Under the pieces are notes generated by a model that worked only from the letters and a program-made list of their open reading frames with translations, did no database searches and was not told where the DNA came from. Position numbers and translations under genes: made by a program. Below, piece by piece: positions 11,438 to 22,944 of a stretch of 64,000 bases of DNA. Location of the stretch: positions 868,001-932,000 of the forward strand of contig LATX02000154.1 in the NCBI GenBank assembly GCA_001466705.2, written 5' to 3'. Numbering within the stretch: the stretch's first letter is position 1; each line of letters opens with the position of its first letter. The DNA comes from Moniliophthora roreri. Lineage: Eukaryota; Basidiomycota; Agaricomycetes; Agaricales; Marasmiaceae.

Positions 11438-13778
11438 ATGGCATCAGCAATCTCTCGCTCTGTTTCCATGACACGAAAGAACCTTGGTCTAGAGGCATCA
11501 GACAGCGGGGCAGGGAGCTCCCTTTCCGTGCAGTCGAAGAAGAACACTGTGCTTGTATCTCATGGTCGCCCTCCATGGTACATTCTGGTTTGACCTTGCG
11601 ACGTGCTTACGGTGCTTATGATTCACCGTTGGATAGGTACGGGCAGGATGGACAGAGAATCAACGACGCTTATGTGATAGGTGTTGCAGGTGCGTCTCGT
11701 ATTGCTGCTCAACGAATCGGCTTTTGATCATCTCGGCGCAGGCGGTTCTGCCAGTGGAAAGGTAGAACCTAGTTGCTTCGACCAACATGTCCGAAAGCAG
11801 ATCGCTCTTCTTTTAGACCCATGTAGCACGCCAAATTGTCCAATCACTAGGGAACATTCCGACCATCATCATCTTATCTCAAGTGAGAACACCAGCAATG
11901 GGAGGAGAAACTACGTTACTGAATCTCGGGACAGGACAGTTTCTACAAGAAGCACTCGCCGGAGGAGCTCGTTCTAGCACACGCCAACATGTTTGACTTT
12001 GACCATCCCGACGCGATCGACATGCCAATGTTTGCTGCCGTGAGCCGACCTTACACTGTTGCTGCTATATCCCTCAACGTCAGATAGATGACCCATCTTT
12101 CGACAGTGCTTAGCCGACCTCAAAGCTTGCAAGCAGTCTAACATACCCATCTATTCTTTCGCCGACCATCAGAGACTTGACGAAACGCAGTACCTATATG
12201 GGGCTGCAATCATCATTGGTTCGTACGCCATTTGTAGACAAAGCTTCTCCTGATATTGATCACTTAGAAATCCTTAGCTGAAGGCATAATGGCACTACAT
12301 GATTCAAAATTGAGAGAGCTTTATGATTTGAAGGTACGTACGTGTTGGTTATCGTGACACGTTATGTTGAATCTACTATATTTCCACAAAGGTATTCGTG
12401 CAATGCGACTCAGACCTTATGCTGGCTAGGAGAATTGCCCGCGATGTACAACAGCGAGGTAGAAATGTCGATGGCATTCTCGAGCAGTAAGTAGTGATTT
12501 GAGTTCCTTTCCGCCATCACTGACTTCGGCAAGGTACCTTCGTTATGTCAAGCCTTCCTTCGACAACTTTGTGAGACCAAGTGCTGCCTATGCAGATATT
12601 GTAGGTCATCATGGTGCACAGCTTATACATGGTGACTGATGTGGTAACTCGAGATTGTTCCAGGCGCAAATAACTCGGTCGCTATCGATTTAATATGCAC
12701 CCACGTCAAACAGCGGCTTCAAGAACGCTCAAACGCTTTCCGAGGGAAAATGGCCATTCCACGACTTCGCGTCCCTAGCCGCGCTTCCACACCAATGGAT
12801 CAACTCAATCTCACGATTCTTCCATCAACGCCGCAAGTCCAAGTAAAGATATCCACCTTTACCAGAGATGGAATCTCCGTTAACATCTCTTCGTTAACAG
12901 GGCATTTTCACGATCCTACGAGCCCATAATGCCTCCCGACAAGATTTCATCTTTTTCGTCGATCGTTTATCTACTCTTCTAGTAGAGACAGCACTTCAGC
13001 ATTTACCATTTGTTCCTCATTCCGTAGTGACGCCTGTAGGCGCGAAGGCCGATGGCAAGAAGTTGGGTGCGAAGGTATACTGCTTCCTCACTCAGTTGGA
13101 TCCATTTCTGATTCCAAACGTAGTACGTGTGCGGTGTTTCCATACAACGATCGTGAGTATGGACTAGCCTACTGTTGACATACCCTCTCAGGCTTTTTCG
13201 CAGAGGTTGCGCACTAGAACGAGGCTTCAAACGAGTGATCAATGATGTACCCTTGGGCACACTCCTTATCCAGTCGAACGCCAGTGATGGAGAACCACTG
13301 CTCCTTCATGTTGGATTGCCAATTTGGATTCGAGAGCGGCATACAGCGGAAGATTGCTACGTGTTTCTGCTCGATGCTCAGGTCTGCCCGACCTGCTTTC
13401 CCGTATCTGCTGACACTGATTATCCATTCAGATAGGAACGGGTGCAGCGGCTTTCATGTCTATACGGGTCCTCTTGGACCATGGGGTGAAGCAAGACCAC
13501 ATAATATTCGTCACCTTCCTCGTCGCTAGGAAAGGCGGGATATCCGTCCTACAGCGAGCGTTTCCAGACGTTAAGATCGTATGTGGTGCAGTGGATGATG
13601 AGATGAGGGAGGTTCGCTTGGAACGACCCATAGACGAGGATGGTAGTGTAGTGAATGGTCCGAGAAGGAAGAAGGCTTGGGTAATGGAACCTGGTATGGG
13701 CCAAATAGGTCAGGTCTTTTTGTTGTCTGCTTGAACCATGTCTTATACATGCACATAGGTGACCGCTACTACCTGTGA
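11438..13778 (+). CDS. URK1: Uridine kinase fused to a UPRT-like domain (Urk1/UCKL type)
   Basis: Fifteen exons: 11438-11577, 11637-11689, 11742-11761, 11817-11882, 11935-12039, 12107-12218, 12278-12333, 12392-12486, 12534-12600, 12654-12842, 12901-13074, 13124-13152, 13204-13381, 13432-13708, 13759-13778; 526 aa. HGRPPWYGQDGQ leads into the P-loop GVAGGSASGKT (about residues 61-71, built from three exons), then DSFYKKHS, FDHPDAID, RRIARDVQQRGR and YADIIVPG. The C-terminal half has GTLLIQSNASDGEP, RVLLDHGV, FVTFLVARKGG, PDVKIVCGAVDD and ends GDRYYL, as in UPRT folds. It phosphorylates uridine/cytidine in pyrimidine salvage; whether the UPRT half is active is not known for this fusion class. 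The first ATG after an in-frame TAG is at 11438. Confidence 0.92.
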
Positions 13779-14018
13779 GATGAGATTGACACTGGACACG
13801 GTGGAAACAGTTATATTGGAATATACAAATCTATATCTATATGCAGGGTCACTCTTATGATATAACATGATGCTTGAGAGTCGAAGAATCTGAAGATGTG
13901 ATGGCTACATGTAAGATAACAGGAATGATCCTGCCTTTCAAAGGTCCAAAAGTCCAATGGTATGTACTGTATATTAAAGGTGTAGATGCAACGTGGCGAT
14001 GAGAGAAGCCCTCTAAGA

Positions 14019-16975
14019 TTAGGGAAAGGCATTGCAAACAGCAAGAGAAGTTGGCAGCAAGGATGGCGGATAGAACCAGAACGCAACTGCAATAATAATA
14101 TAGAGGCCTGATATCAAAACATAATGAGTAGGAGAGAAAGAATGAGCTAAAAAAGACACGTACAGATCAAGATAGCGCCCTCTAGCCAGTTTGATCGACC
14201 ATCTGATACGACATGCGACATCGTTTGAACTAGAACATAGTGAACATGATATGGAGTCATGTAAGGACGACGACCTACCAGAAATATAGAGGACCTACGA
14301 TTGGTTGGAAATATGTCAGTATATCATCGATTTCAATGATGTTTTACTTACGATTGCGTCAAATGGGTCAAATAATAGTGACAATGGCTTGCCCATTATC
14401 CAACCGAGTTGAATCATCAACCTAAAAAGGATGAAGGGAAGCTTAGTTCTTCGTCATTTTGAGGCAGCGAAACATAAGACCCACGGAATGACGAATAACG
14501 CCGTTTGGATTGAGGAACCTACGGCAACGCTGATACTGAGAGTGATCCTGTCCTTCATGGAACTGCCAATAGCTGTACTGCACTCTGAAAAAATATCTCG
14601 ATCAAAAAATTTCTTGTAAAATTAGCAGAGGAGTTCACCTGCAAGGGAACTAACCGCCGGTAGAAGAATAAGAGCCACCCATGACTTGTGAACCGTTTTC
14701 GAGATCCCATCCATACTTTCGACTAGCCAATCCGCCGTAACAGCAACGGCCTGTCGAAGTTTTCATGAGTATATTTTGTCGTAAGTGCTTGATGAACATT
14801 GACTCACCCCAGTAGCGAAAATGAGCGAGACTGTGATCAAGAACCAGCTCATCCGAGGCTCTTGCTGAGGGTGCAGGTTGTCGCGTGGAGAGACGGGCTC
14901 GTTTTGCTGCTCGATATCTCCGAAGTGCGCCTTCGTGTTCTTCTCATCCGTCAGATCCACCGTCAGACCCGGATGGTAGTGGTTATTGATGGTAGGTCCA
15001 CGGAAGTCTCTACTAGGTGTAGGCGATGAGCGATTATGTCCAAAGCTCGAGGTTGAATCACCGCGTGGCATCTGTGCAGGAGTTTCGACGTGTCGAATGG
15101 TTGGACCGACGTCTTCCGGTACATATGAAGCTTGAGGGTTAGTCAGTGTAGCTTGAGAACTATTAGGATCCGATACAGCAAAAGGATCCACCGCAAGCGT
15201 TCTACCCAGGTATAGTGGTCGAACTCCACCATTGTTTGGTGTGGTCTGAGGAGAAGGTGCTCGGGATGGGGATAAAGAACGAGAGGGAGATGATGATAAA
15301 CTTGTCGAAGACAGGCCTTTGAACCATTTCCCCAACGTATTATCGCGGCCGTTTTTGGACTCACTCGACGTTAGTGAGGATGAGGAGACGTTCTTTTTGC
15401 TGAGTCTTTCCTTGTCAAGTTGGAAGAGAGACGAAGAACGGGGTAGGGGGACTTTGAGCGAAAGTCGACGACTTTTCTCATCCGTATCTTTGTACAGGTG
15501 GGAGTGTGAGACCAGCTGAAAAATTAGGTAGAGACCGTAAACTGAAATCAGGAGTCGCGTAAGGGGTTACTCGACAAGATCCAAGCGAGATACCCACCAA
15601 ATACTAATATAATGGATACCTGGGATGCAAGTTAACGATGGAAGAGAGCGTCCTTACGGTAGAACTTACTCCACGACTCATCCTTAGAATGTTTTCTTTC
15701 TGCCATTCTGGCATAAGGCCATCCGCGTTGCCGCTTAAAGCAAAATGATAAGCCGCAGGGAGAAGGAGCACTGCAACACTGATGGTGAGTAGCGACGAAT
15801 TGACCCGATTAGCGGCTACAGGAAGAACAATGAGTGTTTCAAATATAAATTCGGACTTATCAACGTACTGGCATCGAATCCCTGTTCAGAGAATCGCATA
15901 CCACCTGCGAGGAAACATAAACCAAGGATCAACACTTTTCGTGTTTCGTTAGCATGGAACGGGAATGACTGGGGAGCAAACTTACACAATTTACTGAGTA
16001 TCGATCCAATGACTGTAACTGCGGTCACTATCCGAAAGTGAACTGAAATTCGGAGAACGTACGCGAGGACTGCACCACACGAAGTTCACATTTGCGAAGA
16101 GCGCTGAACTGAAGGACACGAGTAAGTATTAGCTTCCCCAGTGAGCTAAATCATACTGACGGCGACAACAATTTCCACTCTTCCGAAGAAGGTGAATTAA
16201 ACGGAACAAAGGCGGAAGCGATGATACGTACATGTTACTCTAAAAATAAATGAGAACATAGGCTTCTGCAAAACACAGCGTACTCACCACGCTCGCATTT
16301 ACCAGACCCGTCTTGTTTCCTCCGATGCGAACGGCTAATTCATGGGTCGTAACTTCGTGAATCTGAATTGTAATCAGTTAGGTTGAAGATTATTTTAACT
16401 CTTGGGTATACCTTGACTAAAGGTATGAGAGCGAGAATGCAGACTGGGATGTATGCTGGTCAATAGCGGGTGGCGCGACAGACGTCTTACACTCACATAT
16501 GAAAACAAGTCCATGATATTCTTCCATAGTGATAGCGATGATCCACTGCGAGGAAGCGATCGTACTCAACGCCTCTTCGATATAAATAGACACATACCGC
16601 AGCAGGAACGGCGATGAACAGCAAGTTCAACCCTGGTGAAAGCATACACGCTGATGAGCACTGAGCGAGTTGATGGAGTCGAATGTACTCACAAGAGCCG
16701 AGGATGATCATTTGCCATCCTTGAAACGCGTCCTTCAACCAGCCACCGCCGTGATCTACACCAGAAGAAGAGCGTACAAAACGCCGTTGATTTTCACCAG
16801 TATGGCCACTGATATCTTCCATCAAATTGGTTCTTGAACTCGAGGAGAAGGCTGAAAAGTTGGACTCGATGCGGGTTAATGATAGTTCTGAAGAATAAGG
16901 GATAGGGGAAGCGTCCGGCACTGGGAATTGAGAGAGCGTATAATCGCGGTTGTCGCGAGTTGGAGAAAGGTTCAT
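14019..16975 (-). CDS. Ca2+/H+ exchanger of the CAX family (vacuolar Vcx1-like)
   Basis: Nineteen exons: 16693-16975, 16598-16632, 16497-16545, 16412-16443, 16288-16362, 16232-16239 (8 nt), 16161-16179, 16063-16108, 15986-16018, 15869-15934, 15670-15815, 15598-15619, 14808-15541, 14639-14750, 14485-14584, 14352-14421, 14279-14294 (16 nt), 14164-14229, 14019-14107; 666 aa, closing exactly in frame. Membrane half 1 holds the alpha-1 region (GGNKTGLVNAS, then VEIVVA and CELRVVQSS). Half 2 holds ECSTAIGSSMKDRITLSIS and VGSSIQTALFVIP. Between them lies a Ser/Pro-rich loop of roughly 190 residues. CAX proteins load vacuoles with Ca2+ in exchange for protons. The start is taken at the first good ATG (16975); an upstream exon is possible. 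Confidence 0.88.
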
Positions 16976-17476
16976 GGCGGTATAAGATGGAGAAGTTACG
17001 TGGCTGTAGCAAGATAAAACATCCCAGTTACGGACATAAGTTACGGCTTGCTCCAACGCTTGAAGTTGTCGATCGGTTCCATCTTGCCGTGATGGGGTTT
17101 CGGACAACGGTAATGTAGTGAGCACCGCGTTAGGATTTTTCAAAAGGTATAGCCTCGCGCGTATCAAGCTTTTTGTAATAATTTCAGGCCGTCACAGGTT
17201 CCAAGAATGAACATTCCGCGGCGAAGCTTGAAGTTGTTCCGGTCAGCATCTTCCATGGTACATAGTTTACTTGAGGAACCGAATAGGTGATATTCAGAAT
17301 ACATTAGGCAATATCTTGGGGGTCAGGAAGTTGAAGAAGAGCTGACGGGGTGCAGGCGCAGAGTTGAATGCAAAGCTGTCAGACTGTCGGACTCGGAGGG
17401 ACTCGGAGAGTTTCTGATCTGTCACGTTGCTACCCAGTCACACTCAGCCTCTCTGCAACATTATCCACCAGAAGCC
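16976..17476. other. Divergent intergenic region (exchanger / COX subunit)
   Basis: This 501-bp stretch separates the start of the exchanger gene from the start of the COX gene. An open frame continues upstream of the exchanger ATG on the minus strand to about 17,167 but begins with TTG and shows no family similarity. I see no other gene here. Confidence 0.5.
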
Positions 17477-18063
17477 ATGTTCTCGAGGGCAATCGCTGTA
17501 GCACGTCCTGCAGCCAAGCGCGCCGTCACCCCAACAGTGACACCAGCATGTCTTCGTGCATTTTCAGTTTCTGCTCGCACCTCTTCTGGTGGCCATGGCC
17601 CACCACCACCTCAAATTTTCGGTCCTGGTGTGAAGCCCGGTGAAGTTCCCGGAATTCACGAGCAGTCTACTGGTCTTGAACGGCTTCAACATCTCGGAGA
17701 GCTAGAGGGTATCCCTGTTTTTGATACTGCTCCTTTGGATTCGAGCCGAGTTGGTACCAAGCAGAATCCCATCCTCGTACCCTCCGCCGTAAGTAATTTC
17801 CTATTTCCTGGGGTCTTTTCTAAATGGAATCAAAATTTCAGAGCGTCGAACGTCTTGTTGGGTGCACTGGATCGCCCGCCGACTCCCATGACGTCCTTTG
17901 GTTCGCTTTGAAGAAGGGCAGACAACACCGTTGCACTGAATGTGGTTCAGGTGCGAGGCTTTTTATTTTTGAATTTTTACTTGTGAGGCTAATCCCACCA
18001 TCAAATACAGTTTACCAGATGGACTTTTATGGCGAAGAGCACCACGACCACCACCATCACTAA
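17477..18063 (+). CDS. COX4: Cytochrome c oxidase subunit Cox4 (mammalian COX5B type), mitochondrial
   Basis: Exons: 17477-17788, 17842-17950, 18011-18063; introns of 53 and 60 bp; 157 aa. The N-terminus is a typical mitochondrial presequence, rich in Arg/Ala and free of acids (MFSRAIAVARPAAKRA). The mature part has GLERLQHLGELEGIPVFD, then the zinc region: ERLVGCTGS, LKKGRQHRCTECGS and YQMDFYG. This nuclear-encoded subunit binds zinc on the matrix side of complex IV. The C-terminus is an unusual acidic/His run (EEHHDHHHH). Family assignment is firm from the Cys pattern and length. Confidence 0.92.
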
Positions 18064-20462
18064 TGTAGAAGGATCGTCTCCTAAGAAAATATGTTAATAT
18101 TTCGTTTCAATGCGCAGTCTTTTCGGAACGTTATTCTCTTCCTGGCTTGATATGACCCCATGGTGGAAGACTGAATACTGCCTAGACCGCTTCTAGATCT
18201 CGATAGTTTATGAACTCGTCCCTGTCATCCGAAAAAAAAAATCCAGACCCGTACCCGCATCCGCCGATTTTGGTGGGAGCATGGGGGTTGCTATAAGCAT
18301 GCAAAGGAAAATGTTTTGACTCAACAAGGTACTACCAGATCATCAGTCGTGTGTGGGCAGTTTACTGACATTGACAGATTCTCTCCCCAACGTATTCCTT
18401 CAATGAGACCTTGTCTTCAGCCTCCACAGACCTTCGTGGGTATACTTCAATCAAATGGTACGAGCTGTATGAAGTTCTTCCATAGACTTGATGCAGCTCG
18501 AACCAACATCCAGGAGAAAATGCATCGGCCATCGTGAATGTCGTCGATTCGCGGTGCGTCACGGTGGATTTCCCTGCAAGCGTAGATCAGTCCCAAGGCG
18601 AGCTAATTTTTCAAGAGTACTTTTGTCGCCCCGATGTTCGACTCACGGCACTACCAAGGCTCACTGTTCTCCATAGTCTACTACGTATATCGCCCTTCTC
18701 CGGATGGTGTTTCATCCTGCAGTTGTCTTTTCTGTCACAGTAGGGTGATTTTTAGTGTGGCGGCAACATACTCACTGTACTCAGTGAAAAGGTCGACGAC
18801 GATGTGTACAGTGTATATTGAGAGCATTGGGCTCCTGATAGAGTCTCGTCTTCGTCAGATACAATAACCCGGACAACTAGACAATCTTCGAACTTGAATC
18901 ACGATCATATTGTTCTCAACAGATCAGATCTCCCCGGAAAGGCACACGATGCTCAATGAACAATGCCGGTGACGGTCTCTAAGCTACCTGACCCCGGCTT
19001 TAATGCCAAGGTCTTCTCGGTGGAGTTGTTGATGAACATTAGTGGTCCTCGCATCTACTGTGCAATCGTTGTTTCGATGGTGTAGCCTGCAGGTGTATCA
19101 CAGGAAAGTCAGGAAGAGATTCCAGAGGGCTGAACAGTGAATTCTTCACCCCAATTGATAGGGAACAATGGTACGTAAATGATGGGAGCGAACTTTCCTA
19201 CCCTCCCAAGACTCGTAGCCTCCGTTCTCGGCCCCGAGGATACTGTATGTTTATGGGTGAATGTTTCTCAACTGAGGCGGCTGGAATTGTGAGATAGGCA
19301 AGTCCTTCCCATGCCTTCGATTCTCAATTCATTGATGCTGCAACTTCCTGGGTGCTGCCGCTTTGTGATTATCACTCCACCCTGTCTTCCCAAGTTCTTT
19401 CGATGGTGGCCATGTCAGAAGAAAGCCGTTAATTAACTATCGGCCAGCCTCGAACTCAAACAATTTACGTTGCATCTTCGACGCCCTGTGCTTGAGCTTC
19501 TCGGACTCGGATTCGGCAATAACAAGAGGGTGCATATGGTAATGTGGCAGCAGCAACTTACGGGCTTGCACGATTCTCTTCGCTATATCTGATTATGTTA
19601 TGCATAGTTACGCCGAATAGGTACCGAGCGTTGTTCCTGCATGGATCTTGACAGTTTCTGCTTCTTCAGACAGGATAGTACGTATCCTCGTAAACGGTAA
19701 GTTCAGTTTGTGCTCTTGTGTTCTTGTGTCTTACTAGGCATCACCAATGAGCAGTAGCGAATCTCAGCCCCTGCATCTCTGCATCAAAAATACCAAGCTC
19801 TTAAGGGACTAGGGATTGTCATGATAGTGATAGTAATTGCCAGGCAACACGTTTTCAACAACTTCGTGCAGACTTGTCTGGATATATCTCAATTTCAATA
19901 ATAAAGAAACAAGGTTTCCACATTCCCTATTCAATTTTGGAATTTCATTTCTTATAGAAACTTTATTGTTGCAGAAGACGGTGGGCCTGATTCTCGAACG
20001 CAAAGTTTTCCTACAAAAGAAATCGAAGTAAATCAGGGTTGGTGTCCACCGGGACCTAAACGGCTCAACGAAAATGCTTGGACAGATCACCTCATATCGT
20101 TTTATCAGGGACACATTGACACACTGCTCTGTTCTCCAGGAGGTTTCCCCATGGTGACTAGACCGACCGCAACCGGTACTTTTACCGGCATCACATCGCA
20201 GCACAAGGGTATAAGAAGAAGAACGTCATGGGCACCTTTCCTCACCTACTCTTGTGTCCTTGCCTTCTCTTCAGTTGCTGTGCAGTCCTTGTCGTTGACG
20301 GCCTGTTCTTCTTTCTCTTCAGTTTTTTGACCAGGTGTCTGTTGTCTTTCTATACGGCTCCGATTTCTTTCGTTTCCAGCACGACAAGCTACCACTTTCA
20401 TTTCTCTTTCCTTCCACACCACTTTTGAGAAGCGCTTTTGACTCTTCAAGCTTGACGCTACA
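18064..20462. other. Gene-poor region
   Basis: About 2.4 kb without a model I can support. Open frames on both strands are short and lack start contexts or matched splice sites. A minus-strand stretch near 18,960-19,300 looks like a decayed coding segment (separate entry). A 131-codon minus frame at 19,809-20,204 is basic, without hydrophobic or domain pattern, and is probably chance. The last 200 bp are C/T-rich and likely form the promoter and 5' leader of the secreted protein gene at 20,463. Confidence 0.5.
18960..19300 (-). pseudogene. Possible decayed coding segment, family unknown
   Basis: Read on the minus strand, one frame gives FAPIIYVPLFPINWGEEF, a TGA, then CDTPAGYTIETTIAQ, a TAG, then GPLMFINNSTEKTLALK. 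A preceding frame gives LGAENGGYESWE. The composition looks coding and stays in one frame across two stops for about 200 nt. There is no GT donor placed to remove the stops. I do not recognise the family. Confidence 0.25.
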
Positions 20463-22696
20463 ATGTTCTCGAAATCTAAACTGGGACTCGTCGCTCTCGC
20501 CATGCTCTCCGTCACGGACCAGGCTTTGGGTAGAATTCGATGGATGGAGAGGGATAACCGACCTGTTCATCTTAATCCTCGACGATTCGGTCAGGAGAAC
20601 CCACCGGTCATCCAAAAGCTCAGTGCCGCTTGCCCTGGTCAAGTTTGCGGCGTATTAGCGGGCGAGGCTGTGACACCATTACTGTGCGGACTGTCTACAA
20701 CTGTTCCATAAGATAATGCGCTCAAGGGTCTTGTATTTTAGGGCAGCTCAGCCTGAATGTTCGCAGCAAGATCACGCGGACAAGATTATTGGTGTGTGTT
20801 CCTCTCTACTCTTGGCATTCTTTTCCTAACACTTTGCGTCTGTAGATGCTGCTCAACAATTTGATGAAGCTACGAAGGCAAACATGATCGCTCTCGCAAT
20901 TGAGTACCGCCAGGCGGAAAAGAACACTCCTCCCGTATGTTTCGTCTACGACCGTTCTATAAGATGATGCGCTCAAGTGTCTTGCATTTTAGGATTTCTC
21001 CACGAATCCTCCTACCGCTCGAAACTCCGTCTTCTGTCAGAAGGCTCCGAAGAACCCTGAGCTTAACGGTTTGGTGCAAGCCCAAGATCCCGCCAATGAC
21101 CCTAACATTTTCTTCGATCCCGCCCTCGGGGCTTCGGTAACCAAAGGCTCCCAGCCAAATACCGAGCCTTTCGGTGGAGCCGCGTACGTTTATCCTCCGC
21201 TAGCTGGACTGTTTTTTCGCTGACAGCCTCATAGTGCCGGTGGAAATGCCAACGCTGGCGGAAACGCTGATGCTAATAATGCTGATACTAGTGCAGATAC
21301 TGGTGTCAACAATGGAAGTGCCGGTGAAGCTGCAGGAAATGACGGAGCTGCAACAGGCACTGCAGCAGGTACGGGTTGTCAGGCAACTATTACGGTCACG
21401 GTCTCAGGCGCAGTGGCTTCTGCAACTCCCACAGATGCACCCCCCGACCCTGCCACTGGCGGAAACACCGGTGCTGGCGCAGGAGCTGGTAGTAACATTG
21501 GCGACTTTGGATCCTGCTCTGTCCCTCAAATCGAATTCGGTGCAGGATTCGATGGACGCAAAGAAACTTCCTTCCAGCCTGCTGACAAGCGTACGTAGGG
21601 TCATCGACGATCTCTTCTCGGCTGACTTGGCATAAATAGAATCCTACAATCACGGCTCTGCTCAGAATATCAATATCATTTCTGAGGCTCGTTGTTTCAG
21701 CGTTATCCGTTGGTCTTTTACTCATGACTACATACAGTTCATTTGTGACACACTTGTCAACTCGTGTGGTGCTGACCAAACCGCCCAAGACACTTGTGCT
21801 CAGGCTGAACAAGCCACCGCTCAACAAGACAAGAACAGTGGAGCTGCTGCCGATACCTTCAACAGCTTCTTCGGTATCACGACCGTAAGTTGTATATGTT
21901 GACAAACACGCGGGCAGTCGTACTGAGGTCCATGTTAGAACTTTGCTGCGACTCAGATAATTGACAACCAAGGAAATGTTGTCGGCGGTGGTGCTGCCAA
22001 CGATGGTGCTGCTAACGGTGGTGCTGATACTGGCAATGCTGGTAACGCCAACACTGGCAATGCCAACACCGGCAATGCCAACACCGGCAATGCCAACACC
22101 GGCAATGCCGACACTGGAAACAACGGCAGCACTGACAATGGAAATGCTAACACCGGAAATGCTGGCAACGCTGGTGCGGGTAACGCTGGAGGAGCTGCCG
22201 ATTTTGGTTCTTGTACCACACCGGAAATTGACTTTGCTCAGGGCTTCGACAATAGGAAAGAGACTTCATTCCAGCCTGCTGACCTCAGTATGTCAATCTG
22301 TGTTTATAATCATGCATGATGCTAATATTTTGCTCAGACTCCTACAACCACGGTAGTGCGCAGGGCATCGCCATCATCACTCGTGTAAGTCTCTTTTTTG
22401 ATGATTTCGATTCAGGGCCTTTGATTTAATGTCTACACAGTTCATCTGCGACACCCTTACCAACAAGTGCAATGCCAACCAAGCTGCAAAGGATCTTTGC
22501 CAACAAGCATCTGCAGCAGCTGACGCCGCACCTCCCAAGACTGGTGCTCAAGCTGATGCCTTTAACGCTGTCTTCGGTATCCAGACGGTAAGACTCATTC
22601 CGAATTTCAGATTACGCAGTCACTAAGCATTGTATTTTGAAACAGAACCTCAACAGCGTCCAGCCAATCGACGACCAAGGTCGACCAGTCAACTAA
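20463..22696 (+). CDS. Secreted protein with two homologous Cys-containing modules and a Gly/Asn-rich linker
   Basis: Exons: 20463-20683, 20742-20791, 20846-20934, 20993-21183, 21235-21590, 21640-21686, 21738-21884, 21939-22287, 22338-22384, 22441-22587, 22646-22696; 564 aa. A signal peptide of about 23 residues (LGLVALAMLSVTDQALG) is clear. Two copies of one module follow: DFGSCSVPQIEF / DFGSCTTPEIDF, then GRKETSFQPAD / NRKETSFQPAD, SYNHGSAQ, FICDTLVNSC / FICDTLTNKC. The 47-nt and 147-nt exons recur with identical lengths in both modules. Linkers are rich in Gly/Asn/Ala with TGNAN repeats. This is an extracellular, perhaps wall-associated, basidiomycete-type protein of unknown function. The intron at 21687-21737 needs a GC donor; it is also open in frame, so retention is possible. 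Confidence 0.82.
20684..20741 (+). repeat. Intron 1 of the two-module gene, homologous to its intron 3
   Basis: This 58-nt intron aligns without gaps to the 58-nt intron at 20935-20992. After the first ten bases, 42 of 48 positions are the same by my hand count, including TATTTTAG/CATTTTAG at the acceptor and the block ATGCGCTCAAG. Confidence 0.8.
20935..20992 (+). repeat. Intron 3 of the two-module gene, homologous to its intron 1
   Basis: This is the partner of 20684-20741, with the same length and the same central block. The flanking exons are not alike, so the similarity is confined to the introns. Confidence 0.8.
22048..22119 (+). repeat. In-frame 15-bp minisatellite encoding TGNAN
   Basis: Four to five copies of a 15-nt unit (AACACCGGCAATGCC-like) lie in the linker between the two modules. 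They keep frame and encode repeated Asn-Thr-Gly-Asn-Ala. Copy number is likely to vary between strains. Confidence 0.75.
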
Positions 22697-22944
22697 GGCG
22701 AGCAAAGCATTGCACTAGGATACCTTTCGGGCTGCAGAAGTAGTTGATACCCATTACGTCCCCTTTTTGTATTTCTTTCCGTTATAGTCGTCAATTTGAA
22801 ATTTGTTGAGTAGGCCAAGGTTTCAGAATGAAAGTAAGCCAAGTCATGAATTGGTAAGTAAACTGGCTAATCCGTCCCTAAAGTACGGACTACAGAACTA
22901 GAATGTAAATTTAGACATAAGCAGTCCATTTGGGGTATTAGTGG

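Noticed and set aside
11359..11576. Minus-strand frames giving FFFDCTERELPAPLSD and a similar protein
   Set aside because: They are antisense to exon 1 of the uridine kinase gene, whose plus-strand reading (KNTVLVSHGRPPW into YGQDGQR) matches the family and splices cleanly.
19809..20204. 131-codon minus-strand ORF in the gene-poor region
   Set aside because: No signal peptide, helix, domain or splice continuation; length is within chance for the region.
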